A stretch of 45,474 nt of DNA from contig JAFZFX010000020.1 in the NCBI GenBank assembly GCA_017555695.1, forward strand, positions 1 to 45,474. The letters are read 5' to 3'. This DNA is from Alistipes sp. Lineage in GTDB: Bacteria > Bacteroidota > Bacteroidia > Bacteroidales > Rikenellaceae. Under the pieces are notes generated by a model. The model did not search any database. It saw only the letters and a program-made list of their open reading frames with translations, and was not told the origin of the DNA. Below, piece by piece: positions 7,380 to 15,723 of this stretch. The position numbers were made by a program, and so were the translations under genes. Within the stretch, counting starts at the first letter, position 1. The number at the start of each line of letters is the position of its first letter.

Positions 7380-7664
7380 AATTAAATTTTTATTAGTTAA
7401 ACAAAGTGTTTTCGTTCTACAACTGAACCCACCTTATTTCACTAATAAATTCCCCAAAAAAAGAGAGCGTGGATACAGTTCCACTTCGTTAGGTTTGGGA
7501 GAACCTGAGTTTACGGAAAAGTAGTACCCACGCACAGCGAGGGCATCCAACTTTATTCCTGTAAACTCTACAAAACCTCCCAATTTCACGAAGTACAGAA
7601 TAAAAGCCAATGCTTCAAAAATAAATATATCAAAACGCACAACGCGTTCTTCAACACAAAAGTA
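7380..7664 (-). promoter_or_regulatory. Structured leader with attenuator-like hairpins upstream of the lipoprotein gene
   Basis: A gene-poor stretch read on the minus strand. The -7 box TACTTTTG is at 7657-7664. The transcript would then contain a 10-bp stem between 7524-7533 and 7467-7476 (one G-T pair), enclosing a 5-bp hairpin AGGTT/AACCT (7491-7506), with U7 (7456-7462) 4 nt beyond the closing stem: a terminator shape. An upstream segment at 7561-7568 (GAGTTTAC on the minus strand) is fully complementary to 7507-7514, which lies inside that stem's loop, so the two folds would compete. A 68-codon GTG-start frame (7434-7640) spans the same bases and may be incidental or a leader peptide. 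Confidence 0.5.
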
Positions 7665-7985
7665 GTGATAATATTTTATTTATGGTAATAATCTATCATT
7701 TTTTTCTAAACTATATACTTCAACCTTGTAATCTGCGGTATTCCCTGACTTACAAAACTGGCAATGGAAATCCCCCCATAAATAATTCCCATATATCCCG
7801 AAGAAACTTGAAATAAATTTCAGGTTAAAAAATTAACGACACCATTGAAAAACAGAGGTTTAGTTTATCCCTCAGAAATTAAACTGGACAAAACCACTTG
7901 TATTTAGATATTGATATCACACTTTTTTGTGCACACTATCCACCTCTCAAAAATGCAGAATTTTCATCTATTAAACCTTTTTTAC
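7665..7985. other. AT-rich gene-free stretch
   Basis: About 320 bp without a convincing gene. It includes a diverged relative (27 of 36 positions by eye, 7923-7958) of the hairpin segment at 5961-5996, suggesting that the AT-rich island is bounded on both sides by related sequence. No RNA gene or other motif was seen. Confidence 0.4.
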
Positions 7986-7993
7986 TATATTTG
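7986..7993 (+). promoter_or_regulatory. -7 element of the beta-propeller glycosidase-like gene
   Basis: TATATTTG matches TAnnTTTG and lies 22 bp upstream of the ATG at 8016. No clear -33 element. Confidence 0.55.
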
Positions 7994-8015
7994 CATATAA
8001 TCAAACAACAAGATT

Positions 8016-9107
8016 ATGAATCGCAGATTAATCAATATCATAGCATCCATCGCGCTGATGCTTTTTATCACGCCTAAAACTGCCGTATTCGCCCAGCAGA
8101 GTGTCACACCCGAAAAGATGCAGGAGGTATTTGACGAGATACACGCAACCCACAAATATGGTCTGGTAATAACGGCTCCTACGGCCGAGCAGATGACCGA
8201 CAGCCCGAGCATATTCCGCAAGGGCGGCACTTGGTATATGTACTACATCATATACGACGGTCGTGGCTACGAGACCTGGATGGCATCGAGTAAAGACCTG
8301 TTGCATTGGGAGACTATGGGTCGTGTCATGAGCTTCTCGCCCTCTTCAGATTGGGACAGCAACCAAAAGGCTGGATATCTCGCCCTGGTCGATACGAAGT
8401 GGGGAGGCCGCTACAAGATTACCAAACACAACAAACGCTATTGGATGAGCTACTTGGGTGGTAGCGACACCGGCTATGAGAGTGGCTCGCTGGCGGCTGG
8501 CGTAGCATACACTGCCGACAACCCTACCCGCCCACACGAGTGGCAACGCAACGCTTCGCCCGTACTCTCGCCAAAGGATAGCGACGCCAGCTGGTGGGAC
8601 AACACAAAAATATACAAAAGCACTGTTATACGAGATAAAAAGAGGCTCACGGGGCATAAGTTTGCAATGTACTACAACGCCCAAGGCAACGCTGAGAGAA
8701 TAGGCATAGCCGTGAGCGACGATATGGTGAAATGGAAGCGCTACGGTAAAGAGCCCGTGCTGGACCACCATCGCGGAATAACGGGAGATGCATATCTGCA
8801 AAAGATGGGCAAGCTGTGGGTGATGTTCTATTTCGGCTTTAACTGGAACAGCGAGACATCCAACAAGGCGTGGGACTCGTTTGCCTGCTCATATGACCTT
8901 GTAAATTGGACCGACTGGAACGGAGAGCCACTCATAGAGCCATCTGAGGAGTTTGACGCCCAATACGCCCACAAACCCTGCGTCGTAAAGCACAAGGGCG
9001 TAGTTTACCACTTCTACTGCGCCGTAAGCAAAAGCGGTGGCCGAGGCATCGCCGTAGCCACATCAAAAGATATGGGCAAGAGCAATTTGCATTTCAAAAC
9101 CAGATAA
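8016..9107 (+). CDS. Secreted five-bladed beta-propeller glycosidase-like protein
   Basis: A 363-residue protein with a signal peptide (about residues 1-26, ending AVFA). The body shows repeated beta-propeller blades of the GH43/GH32/GH130 type: DSPSIFRKGGTWYMYY (acidic Asp62), GYETWMASSKDLLHWE, RIGIAVSDDMVKWKRYG, GDAYLQKMGKLWVMFYFGF and GRGIAVATSKDM. The recurring 'W/Y-Y..S.DL..W' blade ends are typical of this superfamily. I cannot assign a numbered GH family; it is likely a periplasmic or surface enzyme trimming plant or host glycans. It lies just outside the AT-rich island, has ordinary codon use and ends at a strong terminator. Confidence 0.85.
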   Translation: MNRRLINIIASIALMLFITPKTAVFAQQSVTPEKMQEVFDEIHATHKYGLVITAPTAEQMTDSPSIFRKGGTWYMYYIIYDGRGYETWMASSKDLLHWETMGRVMSFSPSSDWDSNQKAGYLALVDTKWGGRYKITKHNKRYWMSYLGGSDTGYESGSLAAGVAYTADNPTRPHEWQRNASPVLSPKDSDASWWDNTKIYKSTVIRDKKRLTGHKFAMYYNAQGNAERIGIAVSDDMVKWKRYGKEPVLDHHRGITGDAYLQKMGKLWVMFYFGFNWNSETSNKAWDSFACSYDLVNWTDWNGEPLIEPSEEFDAQYAHKPCVVKHKGVVYHFYCAVSKSGGRGIAVATSKDMGKSNLHFKTR

Positions 9108-9127
9108 TAGATAAAACCACGACATAG

Positions 9128-9168
9128 AGAGGTTGCTGACTCACAACAGTCGGCAACCTCTTTTTTTT
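9128..9168 (+). terminator. Terminator after the beta-propeller gene
   Basis: AGAGGTTGC (9128-9136) pairs with GCAACCTCT (9153-9161), extended inward by TGAC/GTCG, and is followed by eight T (9161-9168). Confidence 0.9.
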
Positions 9169-9298
9169 GTCTATATACAAGAAAATACTCTCGATGGGCG
9201 GAAATATCAGCAACAAGAGGCAGGCGAAAAGAGTGGAATAGGTTTTGGCACATCTATTGCTCGGTGTAAGGCAGAAATTAGTTCTAAATTTACGCTTT

Positions 9299-9868
9299 AT
9301 GAAAAAAATTCTACTATCATTTACGCTGCTCGCTATGGCGGCAACTATGACAGGATGCTCGCAGAAATCCAAATGGGACCACAAACAGAAGCGGGCTATG
9401 CGAGAGGCATTGCGAGAGTATCGCGATATGGTATATCTGGCAGATTTGACCGAGCCCGAGTTTGTCATCTTCACCGATGATGTGGCCAACGACATCGAGA
9501 CCGTATATCCCGTCTATACAACATTTATGCAGATGCCCGGAGTGAACGACACGATAGATGTGTTCGTAGTGACGACCATCGTCGATGAACTCAACGCCGA
9601 CGCACACAATATGCGACATATATATCCTTATAGATACCTTGTCAGCGAGGGCATACTGCCCAACAAACTCTCATTCGAACAGCAGCACCAATTCTACAAG
9701 TGTTTCGCGCAAAAGGTCAATCAGCAGTTCTTCTCGATGGAGCAGTTCTTCAATGCCGTACTCTCCGACACAACGCAGAACTCGTCGATAGCCCAGATGC
9801 AGCAGCAATGCGCCAACGAGTTGTTCGACTGGGTGGTGGAGGTTGATGAGGTGGACATCATAGAGTAG
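9299..9868 (+). CDS. Small lipoprotein of unknown function
   Basis: A 189-residue protein. I place the start at 9299, because MKKILLSFTLLAMAATMTGC is a clean lipoprotein signal peptide (lipobox MTGC, lipidated C20), while an upstream in-frame start at 9245 would put 18 unrelated residues in front of it. The mature part is mainly helical, charged, and rich in Gln and acidic residues (FVIFTDDVANDIETVYP; QQHQFYKCFAQKVNQQFFSMEQFF), ending VEVDEVDIIE. No family is recognised. It is a single gene between terminators, convergent with the lipid-kinase operon. Confidence 0.8.
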   Translation: MKKILLSFTLLAMAATMTGCSQKSKWDHKQKRAMREALREYRDMVYLADLTEPEFVIFTDDVANDIETVYPVYTTFMQMPGVNDTIDVFVVTTIVDELNADAHNMRHIYPYRYLVSEGILPNKLSFEQQHQFYKCFAQKVNQQFFSMEQFFNAVLSDTTQNSSIAQMQQQCANELFDWVVEVDEVDIIE

Positions 9869-9921
9869 GCTCTAAAGCAGCATCAAAGCCATTATAGTAT
9901 TACCTTTTTCCTAACAGCAGA

Positions 9922-9953
9922 GGGGTTGTCCAACAAGCATGTCGGACAACCCC
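9922..9953. terminator. Hairpin between convergent genes (repeated type)
   Basis: GGGGTTGTCC (9922-9931) pairs with GGACAACCCC (9944-9953). It lies between the convergent genes ending at 9868 and 9984 and probably terminates one or both, although the flanking T-runs are poor. A close relative lies at 45093-45122. Confidence 0.6.
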
Positions 9954-9983
9954 CAATCTTTATTTACTACCCTACCGCAAAGA

Positions 9984-10946
9984 TTACTCCTCGAGGAAAT
10001 CCTTGGTTACGATAACCTTGACGGCACGATGCATAATCTTGAACTCCAACGGAGTCATACCGAGCAACTCGCCATCGACCTCCAGCATAATGTCAGGAGT
10101 AGATTCGATGCGAATATGGCGACCACGATGGTGTGAAATATGGCCGATACTATAGATATCACCATTGAACAGACGGCGCAGGCGGAAGAGAATCTGCCAC
10201 CAATACATAGGTCTGTATAGCGTAATATCAAACAGACCATCATCGGCAATAGCCAATGGCAACTGCTGCGTACCGCCACCGTTATACTTACCGATACCGA
10301 TAGCAATGCTAAATAGCAGGTTGCTATGCACCAATTCGCCATCAATCCACACCTTCACGCCCGTGGAGTGATACTTAAAGAAACTCTTGACGCAACCCTT
10401 GGCATAGAGATGACGACCACGGCGACCCAGAGCCTTATAGTGCTCGTAAATCTTGGTTACCGAGGGGTCGAAGCCCACACCTGCAACATTGGCCATATAG
10501 CGTTTCTGCTGATACTGCGACTCTTCGTATGAGACTTCGCCAACATCCTGCAGGAAGGTGTGACCCTCCGAGATGGCACGCACGGCCTCGGAGTAGCGAG
10601 TGGGAATACCATACATACGAATCCAGTCATTGCCCGTACCTACGGGGATAACGGCTATGGTCACCTCAGATGCGGGGACAATTTGCTGAATAAACAGGCC
10701 ATTGACCACCTCATGCAGTGAGCCGTCGCCACCGATAACGATGATGCGACGATAGCCGTCATTGACAGCCTGCACGGTTAGTTCCGTCACATGGTACTTA
10801 TGCTGCGAGAAGACCAACTCGTAGGGGATATCGTTCTCGCGGATAAGTTTAGTAATGAGTGGCAGGTCAGCCAATCCTCGGCCGAAGCCGGCCACAGGAT
10901 TGACTATGACATACCAGGTTTGTGATATATCTGTACGAGGATACAC
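9984..10946 (-). CDS. Diacylglycerol kinase-family lipid kinase
   Basis: A 320-residue protein of the DAGK catalytic family (DgkB/YegS type), which phosphorylates diacylglycerol or a related lipid alcohol with ATP at the membrane's inner face. The nucleotide-binding signature is IVIGGDGSLHEVVNGL (about residues 71-86), preceded by NPVAGFGRG and followed by PVGTGNDWIR. The C-terminal domain (GKYNGGGTQQLPLAIADDGLFD) is the expected beta-sandwich. It is the last gene of a four-gene minus-strand unit and starts 6 bp after pepD. The exact lipid substrate cannot be read from the sequence. Confidence 0.92.
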   Translation of the reverse strand: MYPRTDISQTWYVIVNPVAGFGRGLADLPLITKLIRENDIPYELVFSQHKYHVTELTVQAVNDGYRRIIVIGGDGSLHEVVNGLFIQQIVPASEVTIAVIPVGTGNDWIRMYGIPTRYSEAVRAISEGHTFLQDVGEVSYEESQYQQKRYMANVAGVGFDPSVTKIYEHYKALGRRGRHLYAKGCVKSFFKYHSTGVKVWIDGELVHSNLLFSIAIGIGKYNGGGTQQLPLAIADDGLFDITLYRPMYWWQILFRLRRLFNGDIYSIGHISHHRGRHIRIESTPDIMLEVDGELLGMTPLEFKIMHRAVKVIVTKDFLEE

Positions 10947-10952
10947 TATTTA

Positions 10953-12419
10953 TTACTTTTTAGGAGCATTACTCAATGTGTGGAGCAGGAAGTCGTAGAA
11001 CTTGCCAACCGATGCAATCTCAACCTTCTCATCGGGAGAGTGAGGATAGCAGATTGTCGGACCAAACGAAATCATATCGAGGTTGGGATACTTACCACCG
11101 ATAATACCACACTCCAGACCAGCGTGAATAGCCATAACAGCGGGCTGCTTGCCGTAGAGAGCCTCGTAAGACTCAAGCATAGCCTTCAGGATGGGCGAAG
11201 CCATATTGGGAGCCCAGCCATCGTATGAACCTGAGAGGACAACAGAGAAGCCACCCAACTCAAGAGCCGACTTGATTGAGTAACCCAAAGCCTCCTTCTC
11301 AGAGCGGATAGACGAGCGAGTAAGGCACTGCACCTTGATGCTCTGGCCATCGGCTACGACACGGGCCATATTGTTTGAGGTCTGCACCAGGCCCTCCATC
11401 TCCATAGACATCTTATATACACCATCGGGGCAAGCGATGATAGACTTGATGAGCTTGCAACAACAAGCCATAACAGTTGCGGGAGCAGCAGCATCGGCTA
11501 CTGATACAGAGATAGAGTCCTCGATACCAGTAAACTCAGCCACAAACAACTTCTCATACTCGGCTGCGATAGACTTAACGCTCTCGACATCGGCCTCCTT
11601 AACCATAACAACGGCAACCGACTCACGAGGAATAGCGTTACGCAAACCACCACCATCGACAGTTGCGAGTTTAAGTTCAAGGCTCTCGTTCAAAGCGTAC
11701 AACAGACGGAACAACAGCTTGTTGGCGTTGGCACGCTGGCAAATAATCTGGATACCAGAGTGACCGCCCTTACAGCCCTTAACCGACAACTCCAAAGCCT
11801 TATAGCCCTCCTGGGGAGCAGCCACGGCTTCGTAAGGCATCTCGGCGCTTACATCCAAACCACCGGCACAACCTACATACAACTCGCCCTCGGTCTCCGA
11901 ATCGAGGTTAAGCAAGATATCACCCTGCAAAAGACCCTCCTTAAGACCAAACGCGCCATCCATACCAGTCTCCTCGGTAGCAGTAAAGAGCGCCTCGATA
12001 GGACCGTGAACAATAGTATCGTCCTCGAAGATGGCCAAGATAGCTGCCACACCGATACCATTATCAGCGCCCAAAGTAGTGCCGTTGGCAGTTACCCACT
12101 CGCCATCAATGTAAGCCTCGATGGGGTCGTTGATGAAGTCAAACTCCTTATCGTTGTTCTTCTGCGGCACCATATCAACATGAGCCTGAAGAACGATACC
12201 CTTACGATCCTCCATACCAGCAGTGGCTGCCTTGCACATATAGACATTGCCAGCATCATCGACCTTATGCTCGATACCGTTAGCAACGGCAAAATCTACA
12301 ACATACTGACGGATGCGCTCCTCGCTATGAGAGGGGTGAGGTATATTACAAATCTCTGCAAAGTGTTTCCACACGAGTGCGGGGTTGAGTGAAGAAAGAT
12401 TCTTGTTCATAGTTTTCAA
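10953..12419 (-). CDS. pepD: Aminoacyl-histidine dipeptidase (M20 family)
   Basis: A 488-residue cytoplasmic zinc dipeptidase of family M20C, cleaving Xaa-His and other dipeptides. Zinc ligand motif QAHVDMV (His80, Asp82) is followed by TTLGADNGIG (bridging Asp) and TATEETGMDGA (catalytic Glu pair), with the small dimerisation domain in the middle and a late His in CYPHSPDE. Length fits PepD (about 485). A second start three codons in (12410) is equally possible. It lies between phoH (23 bp upstream) and the lipid kinase (6 bp downstream). Confidence 0.95.
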   Translation of the reverse strand: MKTMNKNLSSLNPALVWKHFAEICNIPHPSHSEERIRQYVVDFAVANGIEHKVDDAGNVYMCKAATAGMEDRKGIVLQAHVDMVPQKNNDKEFDFINDPIEAYIDGEWVTANGTTLGADNGIGVAAILAIFEDDTIVHGPIEALFTATEETGMDGAFGLKEGLLQGDILLNLDSETEGELYVGCAGGLDVSAEMPYEAVAAPQEGYKALELSVKGCKGGHSGIQIICQRANANKLLFRLLYALNESLELKLATVDGGGLRNAIPRESVAVVMVKEADVESVKSIAAEYEKLFVAEFTGIEDSISVSVADAAAPATVMACCCKLIKSIIACPDGVYKMSMEMEGLVQTSNNMARVVADGQSIKVQCLTRSSIRSEKEALGYSIKSALELGGFSVVLSGSYDGWAPNMASPILKAMLESYEALYGKQPAVMAIHAGLECGIIGGKYPNLDMISFGPTICYPHSPDEKVEIASVGKFYDFLLHTLSNAPKK

Positions 12420-12442
12420 TTATTTTTTAGTTTATACATTTA

Positions 12443-13462
12443 TTACTCGTTATTTCTCTCGTCGTCGTGCTTATGGCGCAGGCGAACAACAGGGGCAGGA
12501 GCCTCCTTCTCTGCAGCGCGGTCAAAGGCCTCGACGATATATTTTACAAGGTGGTGGCGCACGATGTCGCGTTTGTCGAACTCGACCATACCTATGCCTT
12601 CGATATCACGCAGCGTAGCCATGGCACCCATCAAACCACTATCGCTCTTGCGCGGAAGGTCAATCTGGGTCATATCGCCCGTAACGATAAACTTGGCGTT
12701 GCGACCCATACGCGTCAGGAACATCTTGATTTGTGAGCGGGTTGTATTCTGCGCCTCGTCCAAAATCACAAAGGCATTATCAAGCGTACGGCCTCGCATA
12801 TAGGCAAGCGGGGCAATCTGAACGGTGCCATCCTCAAGATATTTCTGCAATTTGGCTGCAGGTATCATATCGTTGAGTGCATCGTACAAAGGCTGGAGAT
12901 AGGGGTCGAGTTTATCCTTCATATCACCTGGCAGGAAGCCCAATTTCTCGCCCGCCTCAACGGCTGGACGAGTAAGGATGATGCGGCGCACCTCACGCTC
13001 CTTCAAAGCCTTAACGGCCAAAGCAATGGCGGTATATGTCTTACCCGAACCTGCAGGACCTACAGCAAATAGAAGGTCGTTGCGTTCATAGAGTTCAACC
13101 AGGCGGCGCTGATTGACCGTACGGGCACGGATGATGTTACCGTTGTTGCCATAGACAATCGTATCGCGGTCGCTTACAGGCTCAACACTGTCGCTCAAAC
13201 CATCAGAGAAGGCCTGCGATACCACCTCGGTAGAGATGTGGCCATACTTGATGTAGTACTCGACCAAAGCGTTCATCTTGCGCTCGAATGAGGCCACCTC
13301 ACGCTTGGCGCCCAGCACCTTCATTGACGAGCCACGCGCAATAATCTTCACTGCAGGCGACAGCGTACGCATCTGCTCGAGATAGACATCCTGCGCACCA
13401 TACAACTCGCGGGTATCGACACCCTCGATAAGTATCTCTTTATTTATTGATTCCTGAGTCAT
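12443..13462 (-). CDS. PhoH family ATPase
   Basis: A 339-residue PhoH-like P-loop ATPase. The Walker A motif GPAGSGKT is at residues 135-142, Walker B is in FVILDEAQN (about residue 230), and TGDMTQIDLPR follows. The N-terminal 100 residues look like a KH-type RNA-binding fold, as in the PhoH/YbeZ group that works with the YbeY endoribonuclease in rRNA maturation. Length is normal. It starts 9 bp after the outer-membrane protein gene and precedes pepD. No ybeY is present in this window. Confidence 0.94.
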   Translation of the reverse strand: MTQESINKEILIEGVDTRELYGAQDVYLEQMRTLSPAVKIIARGSSMKVLGAKREVASFERKMNALVEYYIKYGHISTEVVSQAFSDGLSDSVEPVSDRDTIVYGNNGNIIRARTVNQRRLVELYERNDLLFAVGPAGSGKTYTAIALAVKALKEREVRRIILTRPAVEAGEKLGFLPGDMKDKLDPYLQPLYDALNDMIPAAKLQKYLEDGTVQIAPLAYMRGRTLDNAFVILDEAQNTTRSQIKMFLTRMGRNAKFIVTGDMTQIDLPRKSDSGLMGAMATLRDIEGIGMVEFDKRDIVRHHLVKYIVEAFDRAAEKEAPAPVVRLRHKHDDERNNE

Positions 13463-13471
13463 CTTTCAAAA

Positions 13472-14107
13472 TTAAAACATATAGCCCAAACTCAACACCA
13501 CCCAATAGTACGGTGAAGAGAACTCCGCACCCTCGAAGTAGTTGGAGGGGGCAGCAAAATTACCCACAAAACGCGCATCCAACAGCAGATGACGCGACAA
13601 CTCGACACCAACGCCCGCCACATAGCCTATGGTAGAGCGTACTCGGCCAAACTCCACACGCTCGGAGCCAGCATCGTAGCGAGCCGTACCCGCCAACGAC
13701 AACACGGGACCAACATTCAGGCGCACGGGGCCCAACCCCCTATACGAGAAGAGTAGCGGAATCTCCATAATATTGGACTCCACATCGGTGGCGAAGCTGC
13801 CCTTGGTGGCCTCAATCTCGTTGTAGAGATAGGCCAACTCCATCTGCAGGGCGTACTCCTCGCTCCAACACAGCGACATTGATAGTCCACCTCTGATGCC
13901 AAACGAGTGTGGCGCAAGGCCGACAGCAGAAGCAGATGACGACATATACGAAGCGCCAGCCATAATACCCATCTCAACCGACGAGCGGGGGCGAGTACGA
14001 TAGCGACCTATATCACCGCCGTAATAGTCAATCTGTTGTGCAGACACTTCGGCCACACAACACACCACTACGGAGAATATTGTCAAAAACAAACGGCGCA
14101 TAATCAA
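13472..14107 (-). CDS. Outer membrane beta-barrel protein (PorT-like)
   Basis: A 211-residue exported protein. The signal peptide covers about residues 1-24 (ending EVSAQ), and the remainder is a series of amphipathic strands ending in an aromatic residue (VVLSLGYMF), typical of an eight-stranded outer-membrane barrel. The pattern, for instance GIRGGLSMSLCWSEEYALQME, fits the PorT/outer-membrane beta-barrel families of Bacteroidetes. A second ATG two codons in (14101) is possible. First gene of the four-gene unit with phoH, pepD and the lipid kinase. Function unknown. Confidence 0.85.
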   Translation of the reverse strand: MIMRRLFLTIFSVVVCCVAEVSAQQIDYYGGDIGRYRTRPRSSVEMGIMAGASYMSSSASAVGLAPHSFGIRGGLSMSLCWSEEYALQMELAYLYNEIEATKGSFATDVESNIMEIPLLFSYRGLGPVRLNVGPVLSLAGTARYDAGSERVEFGRVRSTIGYVAGVGVELSRHLLLDARFVGNFAAPSNYFEGAEFSSPYYWVVLSLGYMF

Positions 14108-14155
14108 TCACAGTTCTCTGCAATATCGCGTGCTAAAGCTACGCACATAATTTTT

Positions 14156-14163
14156 CAAATATA
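14156..14163 (-). promoter_or_regulatory. -7 element of the barrel-phoH-pepD-kinase operon
   Basis: The minus strand reads TATATTTG, a full match to TAnnTTTG, 49 bp upstream of the first gene of the unit. Confidence 0.55.
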
Positions 14164-14290
14164 GGTATTTTTTGCCAAACGGCCTAATCGGAGGTGACTC
14201 TTTTTTCGAAAAGTGACACCGAAAGGCGCTCTTTAGGGGTGTATAGTGCAAATAATTTGAGAAAAAGAATTCTGAAATTTGAATTTGTAT

Positions 14291-14298
14291 TATCTTTG
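14291..14298 (+). promoter_or_regulatory. -7 element of der
   Basis: TATCTTTG matches TAnnTTTG. It ends at 14298, exactly where an upstream in-frame start codon lies; transcription would start after that codon, which supports the ATG at 14328 as the true start of der. Confidence 0.6.
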
Positions 14299-14327
14299 TG
14301 GCCGAAACGGATATAATATTTGAAATA

Positions 14328-15632
14328 ATGAGTTTAGTAGCAATCGTAGGTCGCCCCAATGTAGGTAAATCGACACTGTTTAATCGTCTGGTAGGACACC
14401 GTCAAGCCATCGTAGACGAGACTGCGGGAACAACGCGTGACCGCCACTATGGCAAGACAGACTGGAATGGTAAAGAGTTCTCGATTATCGACACGGGTGG
14501 TTATGCCGTGAATACGGATGATATATTTGAGGATGATATTCGTCGTCAGGTGATTTTGGCCATCGAGGAGGCTGATTTGATCCTCTTTATGGTGGAGGTC
14601 AAGACCGGCATTACAGACCTCGATATGATGATGGCTGACATCTTGCGCCGTTCGGGTAAGAAGGTGATAGTTGTGTGCAACAAGGTGGACAACTACGACC
14701 TGATTTACCAGTCGCACGAGTTCTACTCACTCGGTCTGGGTGACCCCTACTGCATCAGTTCGATGTCTGGTAGCGGTACAGGTGATTTGATGGATGAGAT
14801 TCTGAAGAATCTGCCCGAGGATACAAAGGCAGAGGTAGAGGAGGATCTGCCCCGCATCACCATCGTAGGCCGTCCCAATGTGGGTAAGTCGTCGCTCACC
14901 AACGCCTTGCTTGGCGAGGAACGCAACATCGTGACCAACATCGCTGGTACTACACGCGACTCAATCCACACACGCTACAACAAGTACGGTATGGACTTCT
15001 ACTTGGTAGATACTGCCGGTATGCGTAAGAAGGGTAAGGAGATGGAGGATTTGGAGTTCTACTCTGTGATGCGCTCGATTCGCGCTATCGAGAACTCTGA
15101 TGTCTGCATCTTGATGCTCGACGCAGAGCAGGGTCTTGAGTCACAGGATTTGAATATCCACCACTTGATTGTTCGCAACCGCAAGGGCTGTGTAATCGTA
15201 GTAAACAAGTGGGACTTGATTGAGAAGGAGAGCAACACAATGAAGGAGTGGAAGGAGTTTTTGGAGAAGAAACTCGCTCCGTTCAACGATATTCCGATTA
15301 TCTTCACATCGGTGCTGAACAAGCAGCGTATCCTGGAGGTGTTGCAGCAGGCTATCCGCGTACACAACTCACGCAAGCGTCGTATTCCCACATCGGAGCT
15401 CAACGACTATATCCTGCCCATCATCGAGGATTATCCCCCCGCATCAATCAAGGGTAAGTATATCCGTATCAAGTATGCTACGCAGTTGCCTACACCCACG
15501 CCGCAGTTCGCATTCTTCGTGAACCTACCGCAGTATATCAAGGAGTCATATCGTCGCTACTTGGAGAACAAGATGCGCGAGCAGTGGGACTTCTCGGGTG
15601 TACCTATTCAGATTTATTTCCGCCAGAAATAA
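14328..15632 (+). CDS. der: Ribosome biogenesis GTPase Der (EngA)
   Basis: A 434-residue protein with two tandem GTPase domains and a C-terminal KH-like domain, needed for 50S subunit assembly. The first P-loop is GRPNVGKST (residues 8-16) and the second GRPNVGKSS (about 184-192), each followed by a DTGG or DTAG switch II motif and NKxD (CNKVDN, VNKWDL). I start at 14328 because [14 protein letters not shown] is the canonical N-terminus and the frame's upstream start overlaps the promoter. Monocistronic, ending at a strong terminator shared with the convergent GH43 gene. Confidence 0.98.
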   Translation: MSLVAIVGRPNVGKSTLFNRLVGHRQAIVDETAGTTRDRHYGKTDWNGKEFSIIDTGGYAVNTDDIFEDDIRRQVILAIEEADLILFMVEVKTGITDLDMMMADILRRSGKKVIVVCNKVDNYDLIYQSHEFYSLGLGDPYCISSMSGSGTGDLMDEILKNLPEDTKAEVEEDLPRITIVGRPNVGKSSLTNALLGEERNIVTNIAGTTRDSIHTRYNKYGMDFYLVDTAGMRKKGKEMEDLEFYSVMRSIRAIENSDVCILMLDAEQGLESQDLNIHHLIVRNRKGCVIVVNKWDLIEKESNTMKEWKEFLEKKLAPFNDIPIIFTSVLNKQRILEVLQQAIRVHNSRKRRIPTSELNDYILPIIEDYPPASIKGKYIRIKYATQLPTPTPQFAFFVNLPQYIKESYRRYLENKMREQWDFSGVPIQIYFRQK

Positions 15633-15655
15633 GCCACATAAGTGGGCTAAAACAG

Positions 15656-15696
15656 ACAGGCTGTCGAACATTGAAGTACGACAGCCTGTTTTATTT
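15656..15696 (+). terminator. Terminator after der
   Basis: An 11-bp perfect stem (ACAGGCTGTCG at 15656-15666 with CGACAGCCTGT at 15679-15689) is followed by TTATTTT. It lies between convergent genes and may also serve the minus-strand cluster ending at 15724. Confidence 0.9.
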
Positions 15697-15723
15697 TGCA
15701 CAAAAGGCAGCTTTTGCGAGAGC

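Noticed and set aside
7434-7640. 68-codon reading frame upstream of the lipoprotein gene
   Set aside because: It starts with GTG, has no recognised family, and its bases are better explained by paired stems of a structured leader; kept as a possibility in the leader entry.
11760-12392. Plus-strand reading frame of 210 codons
   Set aside because: Antisense to pepD; low-complexity composition and no recognisable domain.
14298-14327. Upstream start of der
   Set aside because: The start codon overlaps the -7 promoter box, and the canonical Der N-terminus begins at 14328.
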